64,000 nt of DNA from Henckelia pumila (lineage: Eukaryota > Streptophyta > Magnoliopsida > Lamiales > Gesneriaceae): the NCBI RefSeq assembly GCF_033568475.1, contig NC_133122.1, positions 183,105,449-183,169,448 of the forward strand. Direction: 5' to 3'. Under the pieces are notes generated by a model. It was not told where the DNA came from. It saw only the letters and a program-made list of their open reading frames with translations, and searched no databases. The translations under genes and the position numbers were made by a program. Below, one piece after another: positions 35,010 through 44,551 of the stretch. How positions within the stretch are numbered: position 1 is the stretch's first letter; each line of letters starts with the position of its first letter.

Positions 35010-35220
35010 GGGATAATGCCCATTTTCGTCCCTCTTGTTTCCGTTTAAATGGTCCTTCGTCTTTCATAAATTTTCCGCATTTGGTCCCTCCCGTCAACTC
35101 GACGTTAAATTTTCACGGTGATGATGGCCCACATCCATATCTCACATTATAGCATATTTACTTCTCATTTATCCCAATTTTTGTTCCTCTCGTTTTTCCC
35201 CAATCAAAACCCTAGAACAC
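35010..35220 (+). repeat. Left terminal inverted repeat of the MULE
   Basis: It matches the reverse complement of about 40941-41170, with strongest identity over the first 31 bp and over TAAATGGTCCTTCGTCTTTC through TTTTCACGGTGATGA. A telobox-like AAACCCTA lies at 35207-35214, also present in the right repeat. The promoter of the second gene is probably here. Confidence 0.88.
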
Positions 35221-35479
35221 AAAATCCAAATTTGAAGCTCCCAACGTTGAATCACGCAAAGGTAATTTCCAGAAGACATCACGCGCACTGCTGTCTAGTT
35301 GTTGTGGGCGAAAGAGGAGGACAAATCCGATCTATTTCTTCCAAGAAAAACTTCAATCAATGGTGGTAAATTTTTATTCACATTCGATTTCATAATTATC
35401 GGTTAATTATATTCTTAGGGCATGAAAACAGGGAGCAAGCTCTAGTTTTAGCTTATTGATTGATATTACCCCATTGCCA

Positions 35480-36066
35480 ATGAACAGAGAAAGGGTACGA
35501 CCCACCCCATTTTAAATGAACATATGTTTTTATTAATTATATAATCTGAAATTTTGGTTTTTGATTTATTGGATATTTAGAGAAAAACATATGTTGTTTT
35601 TGTTGGACGCAAACCTGGCGTCTACGAGAGTTGGGATGAAGCATACGCACAAGTTATTAAATTTGAAGACAATGCTCACAAATCATACTATAGTAGAAGA
35701 GAAGCTGTTGAAGCGTATGACGCATTTTTGAAAAGACAGGTTGCCGCAGCCGCTACTGCTACTGCTGCCGCATCCGCTACCGCTGCTACCGCTGTCGCCG
35801 CCGTCTCTTCCTCTAGTACCGGGAATAAGAAGAAATATTCAAGTTCAAATTCGAGACATGATGAAGCCTCTTCCTCTGTCTCTGGTACCTCTGCCTCTGG
35901 TACCGATTATGAGAAGAAGAAATATGCAAGTTCAACTTCAAGCCATGATGAAAAAGTAGCTCAGCTACGAATTGCTCGACTGGAATTAGAACAGGAGAAT
36001 CGTAGGCATGCTTCTCGAATTTCGGAGATAACTGAAAAGATGCGGCAGATTTCGGAATCCTTCTAG
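35480..36066 (+). CDS. MULE second gene: viroplasmin/RNase H1 N-terminal domain protein with coiled coil
   Basis: Exon 1 is 35480-35494 (MNRER) and exon 2 is 35581-36066, joined at AGG/GTACGA and GATATTTAG, giving 166 aa. Residues about 8-55 (YVVFVGRKPGVYESWDEAYA, then Y-Y-S-R-R-E-A-V-E-A-Y) fit the caulimovirus viroplasmin (Cauli_VI) domain, which is also the hybrid-binding domain at the N-terminus of eukaryotic RNase H1 and binds RNA:DNA hybrids or dsRNA. A long A/T/S-rich linker with two similar K-K-Y-(A/S)-S-S...H-D-E motifs follows, and then a C-terminal coiled coil (QLRIARLELEQENRRHASRI). There is no RNase H catalytic domain. The gene converges on the transposase, like mudrB on mudrA in maize. 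The tiny first exon is the weakest part of the model. Confidence 0.7.
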
Positions 36067-36752
36067 TTTATGTGTTTATGATGGTTGAAGTAGTTGTATG
36101 GTTATGTTTTGACAAGGTACTTGGTAGTTGCTCGAGCATATGTGGTTATTTATTGACTAGGTGTTTAAGAATTTTTTATTTTATGTAGTTGCTCGAGCAT
36201 GTGTTTATGCTTGATGAATATGGTTATTGACTTGGTACTTTGAAATTTTCAATTTGTATTGGCATGATGTTAGCAAGTTTAAGAAACTATGTTGTTATTG
36301 GTATCAATAAGCTTGGTGATTCACATCTCATTCTTGTCTTTCCAGTTGTTGTTCGTCTGCAACTTGTCGAAGGCAGACATTTACGTATTATGCTTGATGA
36401 ATATGGTTATCATTGTGACATATTTTTTTGCTCCAACGAAAAAAATATGTTGTGTGCGAATGTTTTTTTTCTTTCTGAAATACATATAAATGAGGATGTG
36501 ACTTCAATAACAATTACCAAAACAAAGAAATCGCAAAATCGCAACCAAAACAATTAGAGATGAAACTGTCTTCTGGGAAACTGAAATCCAAGTTTCACAA
36601 AAAAGTACTAGTATCAAGTTCATACATTAACTTATGCAAACGTCTTCGCAAACGATGTAAATCGAAGTACAAGTTTTGACAAAAAAAATACTAGTCCCAA
36701 GGTAAAGACCCTCTTCGTAACCCATCAATAATCTTGGAACGATGTCATCACA
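36067..36752. other. MULE centre between the two convergent genes
   Basis: About 690 bp, AT-rich, with no supported gene. It contains repeated GTAGTTGCTCGAGCATATGT / GTAGTTGCTCGAGCATGTGT words (about 36125 and 36186) and GCTTGATGAATATGGTTAT twice (about 36208 and 36391). Both transcripts must terminate here. Confidence 0.55.
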
Positions 36753-39700
36753 TTAACTGGATTGATGCTGTTGTTTTCTCCTCGTAACAGGGTGATCTAA
36801 TCGAGATCCGCTTGACTCTGTTGGTGGTGTCTTCTTTTTATCATTCAATGAAGCTCTTAGATGAGATAATGTCACGAAATTCTTTCCATTTTTCACAATG
36901 AAATCATTCTTCACCACTGAATTCACCTGGCACATGAATTTTTTTAAAAAAAATTAAATATAACCAATGAATATATACATAAAACCGTAGCATTTATAGC
37001 CCGAAAAAAAACAACATATTATGGTCCATTCTGGCACTGATCCTGACATGCTCTTTTCGAACAAAAATAATCAGCAGATTGATGTTGCTGTCCATTCCAT
37101 CTACACCTCATTTTCTCAATGTTGAAACAGAAAATTCAAGTCTAGAACATGCACAAAGAGTATAACATCAATCTAGCATGATCCTATGCCATTCTTACAT
37201 TTCATTCCTAGTTCAATCATCAAAGAACTAAGCTATAAACTCAAGCTACATCAAATATACTATTTACATCAAATTCAACTCATTCTTACATTTCATTCCT
37301 AGTTCAATCATCAAAGAATGCTCCTAGTTCAATCATAAACTTCAATATATAAAACACTTACATTGATTGAAAATACGGCCTTCGAATTACCAGAAATATT
37401 GATCCCACTTGCTTGTTGTCGTATAACCTGTTATCATCGATCCATACAGTAAAAACAGAAAGGAAATAAAATATTAGTGTCATATAAAACTAAAAATTCA
37501 AAAACACATCAACATAAAAACCTGTAATTTCTTTCGTTTCTTCGACGCCAGTTCATCACGCATTGCTGCCTTATCAGATATGAATCTTTCATCACCATCT
37601 CCTTCTAAAGCTTCATCCCAGCTCTCCATTTCATTGCATCCCTGTGGAGCTGACTGCATCTCACCAATATCCATTTCATTGTATTCTTCCAATGTTGTTT
37701 CATTTTCGTTTTGCTCCATTTCATTGCATTCTTGTGGGATTGCTTGTTCCTGTTCCACAAATTTACTTTGTGGTGATCTAGGTCTGGTACAACTTCTCTG
37801 GTTATGGCCAAATCCACCACATCGCTTGCATTTGTTGTTTCTTTTTATCTCTTTCAGCTTTGTTTGGTTTGAAGCTGGTACTTCATCAGGTTCTCTTCTT
37901 CGCAACTTCGCTGGCCTACCAACTCTTTCCTTATAAATTGGTGGTAAGGGGGGGATTAAGTCACATGAAGGCCACAACTCTGGTCCATTTATTGGCATGA
38001 TTGACCTTGCATAACATCGTTTGTATGCTTCAATACTATAATAACGATGCACATAAGCCTCTGGATTTTCTCTTTTGCACCACATAGCACATATAGCATG
38101 TGGACATGGAATCCCAGTCATTTCCCATCTTCTACAGCTGCAACTCATTTTACTTAGGTCAACAGAATGCTGATTGCGTGGACCAGAGATCTGAAAATGC
38201 ATCTCATCAGCCATCATCGGTCTAAACGTAGTCGCATCCTTGCAATTCTTTGCCATCACTACTTTAATCTTTGGGCATATTGCACCATCCCACTTCTCTG
38301 CCTTTGACCTGTTCAACTGAAATCTGACCATCAACATATTTCTAATCGATTCGAACATTGGAATTATTGCCTTCTCCCTAGCCTCTAAAATCATACTGTT
38401 GAAACATTCACACATATTGTTCAAAAGTATGTCACATTTGGGGATGGTGCTAAAGAATGCCTTGCACCAGTGATGTTCAGGTTTTTTGGCCAACCATGCA
38501 TATGCATTTCCATCAATCTTCTTCAAATCTTCCATGCGTCTTTTGAACTCTTCAACTCTTGTTGCTCTTGCTGCAGCCCAAAGAGCATTTTTGATTGCCA
38601 CACCTCTAAAACCAGCAGCTTTCATGTTGCTCAAGAGATGCCTAACACAAAATCTGTTTTCAGCATCGGGATACAAACTCTCGAAGGCAGGAATCAATCC
38701 TTTTTGTTTGTCGGACATAAATGTCCAGCCATGCTGATTTTCAAAGCCGATATCTTTATCTAACAACCGAAGAAACCACACCCAACTGTCCTTACTCTCT
38801 CCTTCAACCAAGGCATAAGCAATAGGAAAAATATTATTGTTAGGATCTAGGCCAACTGCCGCTAATAACTGCCCCCCTGTCTTTGTTTTCAGAAAACAAC
38901 CATCCACACCAATCACGGGCCTACATGCATCCTTGAAACCATCTTTGCATGCCGAGAAACAAACATAAAGTCTTTGAAATCTTGGCCCATCATCATCTTC
39001 TGTCAATTTCAGAATTACAGAAGCACCTTCGTCAGTCCTCTTCAATTCAGAGCAATAATCTCTTATTCGGCTAAATTGTTCTTGTATGCTGCCCTCAACT
39101 AGTTTCATTGCTTTTTTCTTAGCCAAATAAGCTTGCTTATATGAAATAGTTGTGTTCAAAGTGTTTTCTACCTCGACTTTGAACTCGCTGGTACCTAACT
39201 TAGGATTTGACTTGAATTTCTTTTCAAAAGTAGATCCCAACCAGCCTGCTTTGATGCTTCTGTTCTTGCTGTGCCAATAGCAATTGTCATGCTCGGGGAT
39301 AAATGTTTTTATTTGCCAACATGAGTCTTTATTCATTGGTGAACAAAGAATACACCAATTACAACCTTCATTGATGCATATACCACGAAGTCTTTTGTTG
39401 TCATTCTTTACAAACTTCACTGTACGTCCTCGTCTGATACAATGACTCTCTATTGCAAATTTGGCCTCATTCTTTGAACTGAATATCATACCGAGCTTCA
39501 AATCAGGATTTTTAGAATCTTCAATAGGGTCATACATTGGAAAGGTTGGTGCATCGTCCTCATCAGATTCAATAGCACTCCCAAAACCATCACTTTCTAG
39601 ACAGTCATAATCCCCTTCATCCTGCCCCATCCTAGACAGCAAGTCATCCGAAATTCCAACATCTTCCACTACATTTTTCCCTTTCAAATTTTCAGCAGCA

Positions 39701-40302
39701 TGATTCTTCAGATTCTCCGCTAACTGAACTTCTTCCTCAAATTCAAAATCACTATCATGAAAACCATTTGCACCGTCTTGAGTGGTTGCATCTTTCTGAT
39801 TATTTGTAGCTACTTCAACATGTTCCATGTAAACTTCAACTTCAAAGTTATGTGGGATATGATCCTTAATTTCAAGCACACCAACATCATTTTCCAAATA
39901 TCTCCCTTTGGTTAAACTTTTCCCGAGCTTGTGCCAGAGCTTGAAACTATTCTCATCTGTAAATCCCAACTCTTTTGCATACCCACGAAGTTCAATTATC
40001 CCCAACTTATCCAGATCAACGAAGTCGAAGTATTCAATATTACCACCTTTGTACACTTTTTTTTTGCGAATTGTTTCCATCGTACCACCGTAATATAATT
40101 TTAGTGTGAAACATGTAGGTTCTCCCATCACACCTGGAAAAAATACAGGTACTGAATTTCAAACCATAATACAACGGATAAACTTTTTTTGCTAACTAAA
40201 TTAATACTGTGTATAATAAAGTAATACAAAAATTAATATCGTGCAGAAAAAATTACCATAATTTGGCGTGAAACTCAGAGAATGGGTGCTCCGTCTAGCC
40301 AT
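36753..40302 (-). CDS. MULE transposase (MuDR family)
   Basis: Four exons, 40257-40302, 37522-40133, 37362-37427 and 36753-36926, with matching phases give about 965 aa. The large exon alone encodes about 870 aa without interruption. N-terminal residues to about 110 resemble the PB1-like part of plant MULEs. An acidic linker follows, and then a MuDR DNA-binding part (LKLGMIFSSKNEAKFAIESH, GCNWCILCS). The MULE DDE core has VIGVDGCFLK (first D), FMSDKQKGL (second D), CVRHLL and CECFNSMILEA (probable E). A SWIM finger (CSCRRWEMTGIPCPHAIC) and a zinc knuckle (CKRCGGFGHNQRSC) follow. The first exon (MARRSTHSLSFTPNY) and the last two are inferred from splice sites and frame. The exon 2 donor GTTTTT is weak. 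Confidence 0.85.
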
Positions 40303-40940
40303 AATTTTGCAAATGCTGCTTATAAACTATTGAGAGATGTTTGCCTCCATGATATTCAACAGCAGATTGTTTCCTCTCATGTTGAAAATAAGGAAAATCA
40401 CCTACACCGTAAACAAACTATTATTTTATATCATATAACAACAATTTAATTCATGAAATTTTATATCATATAACAGGCTGCCTAGAACATTTTTTTTTTG
40501 GCATAAACTAATACTAAGCCACAATTTAATTCATTAAATTTTCATGTTTGATATTATTCTCACTTATTACAATAACTGTTGTACTAGATCAAACATAGAG
40601 CAAAAAATACATGAATTTGATAGAAAACAGAGTAGAACAGTGAAAAAGTGGGTATCAAGGGACTCAATTCAGCAACCACCTCATCACCATTTCCCTTCAA
40701 GATGTATACCTATGGTAGTTCTGGGCTTCAATTGCCATTTTCACAAAAACCAAAGAAATCCTAACTCAAATTTCCATCAAGTAATTTCTGACTCGTGAGG
40801 TGTTAGCTAGAATATTCATCTCAGTAAAATTTAATCTGCAGCTTCTACCAAATAATTATATATGCAAGCATTTACCTTAAGCGAGATTTGGATTTGAAAG
40901 AGATGACCCGATCTTCTAACTCAGCTGGAAGAAATGGTGT

Positions 40941-41170
40941 GTTCTAGGGTTTTGAATTGGGGCAACACGTGATAAGAGTTAGAATTTGAGAAAAATGATA
41001 GAAATATGGATGTGGGCCTTCATCACCGTGAAAATTTAACGTCGAGTTGACGGGAGGGACCAAATGCGAAAAATTTATGAAAGACGAAGGACCATTTAAG
41101 CGGCCCGATAAGTCGAGGGACTATTTTTGGATAAGTCACAAACAAGAGGGACGAAAATAGGCATTATCCC
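40941..41170 (-). repeat. Right terminal inverted repeat of the MULE
   Basis: It is the reverse complement of the left repeat with one insertion of about 38 bp (roughly 41102-41139, containing AGTCGAGGGACTATTTTTGG). A telobox (TAGGGTTT, 40945-40952) is in the same relative position as in the left repeat. The transposase promoter is probably here. Confidence 0.88.
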
Positions 41171-41313
41171 ATTTTTTGAAGTTTAGGGTTTGGGGGGAAA
41201 ATTGCAGCACACGATTGAGGAAAGATTAGGTGCTTCTCGGCTTACCCAAATGGATACGTGGCATATATATATTGGATGTGATTTCCCTCACAAAACTCTT
41301 TTAACTTTTATTA

Positions 41314-41346
<33 letters not shown>

Positions 41347-41659
41347 GTTATTTATGCACACGAATAATGATGTATCTTAAGCTAGTATTAAAAATTATGA
41401 GAATTTGCTTATTCTCTAGCCTACATTAATAGTGTATTTTTAAAAATAGCCTTCATTATTAAATATTATAAAATATAGTCTTTTATAGTTTAATTATAAT
41501 CCAAAAATACCTTTTCTTTATTCATTTCATCGTCTCAATAAAATATCACAATAAGAATCACTTTCCAAACCAATTATTCAAAAAAAAAAAAAAAGAATCA
41601 CTTTCAAAATAATTGGAATAAAATTATTTCGTTATGCATTATTTATTTTCTTGATGAAT

Positions 41660-42103
41660 AATAATATAATATTAATATAAATAATAATAAATTAAATATT
41701 AATAATAATTATAATTAATTAAAATAATTAAATTAATGATAAACATAGAAATTATATTAATAATTATAATAATAATCGTAATAATTATAATTCTAAATGC
41801 TAATAAATTACTTGATATTGATAATATTAATCATAAAACGAATAATAAAATTATGTAGTGTTGATGAATAATTAATTGATCATCGTGATAATCGTGATAA
41901 TAATAATAATACTATCATATTAATGTGAATAATAATAAATTAAATATTAATAATAATGAGAATATATTAAAATAATTATATTAATGATAAACATACAAAT
42001 TATATTAATAATTATAATTGTAATTGTAATAAATATAATACTAATTGATAAGAAATGATTTGATGTCGATAATATTAATCATAAAACGAATAATAAAATT
42101 AAA
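41660..42103. repeat. Two-copy AT-rich tandem repeat, period about 249 bp
   Basis: ATAATAATAAATTAAATATT (41681) and AATATTAATCATAAAACGAA (about 41823) recur about 249 bp later, at about 41930 and 42071. The copies have diverged. Confidence 0.7.
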
Positions 42104-43210
42104 CACATAATCTGAAGAATATATAATCGGGAATAATAATAAAATGAACTAATAATACTTTTTTTTTAAAGGGAAACTAATAATATTATTAATAACAATA
42201 GTAGTGTTAATAACAATAAAGAATTATTACACTTATTTATATTGCAATTTTTTTAGCTATAAATTTGTATTTATGGATCAGATAATAATAACAACAACAA
42301 CTATTACAATTAATTCATACTAACATTTTATAATTATATAAATTTATATTATTAATATAAATTAAATAAATAAATAATAAATATGAATATAAAAACAAAT
42401 GCAATAAATTAAAACACAAGTGCAATAGACCAATTATTTAATAAAATATTTATGTATAGTTTGATAATTATATTGTCATAATAGTTCAATCTGATATGTT
42501 TTGCGTGTTAATGTAATAATGGGTTAGTCATTTTTTATGTGATGTTAATATGATATTAATGTATAGTTGACGTAGAGTTGGCATCTTTAGTATCATATTA
42601 CGAAAAATGATTAAAATTGTCAAAAATCGAAACATATATGACTAAAATTGAAATCTACAAATATAAAAAACCAAAATCATATAATGACAAAATTACTATA
42701 CCAAAATTACAATTTTTCCTAAAAGATAAAGGTTATATTTGGCTTTGGGCTTTGGTCCTAGTGTCTAAAAACATGTAATGATGTGAATAATGGTTTAAAA
42801 GATTAAAAGTTTAAGTTCATAATGGTTTGTAAGATTAAAAGTTTAAGTTCATCTCATTTTATGTCGTTCTATAAGAATAAGATAATATTGCAGAAATGAT
42901 ATTGAAATATTAATTTTATATTCTATAAAATAAATGAATATTTAAAAACAAATAAAATGGTACATAACAAAAAAATAAAATTACTCATAATTAAAATTTT
43001 AAAACTTACACATAAATATAAAAATATAATTAAAAAATTGCACACAAATAAACACTCTCTTTTGTTTTTTAAAATTTCTTATTATTAATTTTAATTTTTA
43101 AATTTTAATTATTATATTAATCTGACAATTGGTTCATACATGTTATACAAAAAGAAATTTTTAAAAAAATAAAAGAAGCAAAATACTTCACCACGTTAAA
43201 GGAATTCACA

Positions 43211-43472
43211 CGAGGGCTAATTGCATCAACCCCTATACAAAGTCTAAAAGACATAATATGTAAAATTAATAGCATGTTAGATTCTATGCTTTAAAAAAAT
43301 TTAGCATAAAAACCCCTATGAAAGGGTGTAAATGTGTCCGAGTTTGTATAACATAGGGGTGAAATGCGCTACATTTTAAAAAACTGAGAGATGCATTAGC
43401 CAATTAATATTTCTTATGAGGTTTTATGTCTTTTAGACTTTTAACATGGGATATTAATGCAATTAGCCCTCG
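43211..43472. mobile_element. MITE-like element with terminal inverted repeats
   Basis: CGAGGGCTAATTGCAT at the left is matched by its reverse complement ATTGCAATTAGCCCTCG-like end at 43472. Internal AGTCTAAAAGACATAA (43241) and TTATGTCTTTTAGACTT (about 43424) are also inverted. Size about 262 bp. No target duplication was recognised. Confidence 0.6.
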
Positions 43473-44551
43473 CTTGCAACATTGGTACATTGCACTAGGA
43501 GCAATTTTCATGCAATTTTCTCGCCCCTTGAAATGGAAAGGAAGTTCAATTCTTCACATGAACTTCCTCGTCTATTTGAACATGCTCTAAATATACGTAT
43601 ATATTTATAGATAAACATTTTCTGAAAATACAAATTCTAACTTATGTAAAGGTATTTTCACTTGATTCAATTCAATCACATGAACTTTTTAAAATATTGT
43701 GCATCATGTTACAATTAAAGCACGGTCCTCGACTTTTATATGCGTCTGAATTGGTTTTAAAACATTACATCTAGAGTTGACAAAATGAGCTAAGCTAGGC
43801 CCGTAGCCCGTTCCGTCATAAAAAATTGTTGGGTTCGGTTGGATTTGAAATTTTTCAACCCGTCTTAAAAATGGGCCGCCCCGCCTAATACTGTTGGATT
43901 GGCCCGCCCCCCACCTAAAATAAATGAGTTGAAGCCGTCACACCCCGCCTAATGATGGGTTACAATGGTTGTGAACAGGCTCGCCCTGCTAGCCCGTTTT
44001 GACACTTTTAATTACATCCAAACCAAACATGAGCCTTTTCGACTTTTCGCAACAAAAACGTATCTTATAAAATATTTACACCTGGCCACGGTTGCTGCTC
44101 TGGTTGGAGTCTGATACAAATTCGATTAAAAGTAGAGATAAACATCTGATTAGCTTGTTTGAATGAAGAAAAAAGAATCATTCTTCGAACATTAATAAAT
44201 TGTATAATATATCATCACACCATCTTTGGCAGTAATCGTCGTTCGTGCCTAAGAAGTTGTGAGCATATTCATCAAAATTTCAGCACACCATACAATACAC
44301 ATTGGCCATCAATATTTACAGTAAGATCAAGACATAAGGTACCAACTAAAACGTGACCATGAACCCAAGTCCCCAGCAACCTCGTTCACTCCAGTGGCGC
44401 CATATATTAGTCCAGATTCTGGCCATATTTTATCTTTCAAGACAACAAACGACTCTTGCTCGCTTCACATGCCCATGCACAAGACGATGAAACTTTAAAG
44501 AAGGGACTCTAGCCTCTAGGGGATTAAGATTTATCAGCACGTTTTGGAATT

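Larger units (their letters stand above)
35001..41179. mobile_element. Mutator-like transposon (MULE), apparently complete, two genes
   Basis: The element spans 35010-41170 (about 6.16 kb) and begins GGGATAATGCC(C/T)ATTTTCGTCC at both ends in inverted orientation. The 9-bp flanks TTTTTTTAA (35001-35009) and ATTTTTTGA (41171-41179) agree at 7 of 9 positions, fitting an aged 9-bp target duplication of the Mutator class. It holds a transposase gene (36753-40302, minus) and a second gene (35480-36066, plus) that converge. The transposase reading frame is uninterrupted across four exons, so the element may be autonomous or recently so. Confidence 0.88.
41171..44551. other. Intergenic, very AT-rich, with small repeats
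   Basis: No gene is supported. It holds an (ATT)n tract near 41308-41345, a two-copy 249-bp repeat (41660-42103) and a MITE-like repeat (43211-43472). A GC-rich stretch at 43790-44000 has repeated GGCCCG/GCCCGCCCC words. The first part may be the former upstream region of the Apollo-like gene. Confidence 0.55.

Noticed and set aside
35118-35369. 83-codon ORF at the left TIR of the MULE
   Set aside because: It begins in the TIR, is rich in S/H/F without motif, and lies upstream of the better supported start at 35480.
36240-36557. 105-codon plus-strand ORF in the MULE centre
   Set aside because: No domain, low complexity at its end, located in the shared 3' region of the two MULE genes. There is no splice support.
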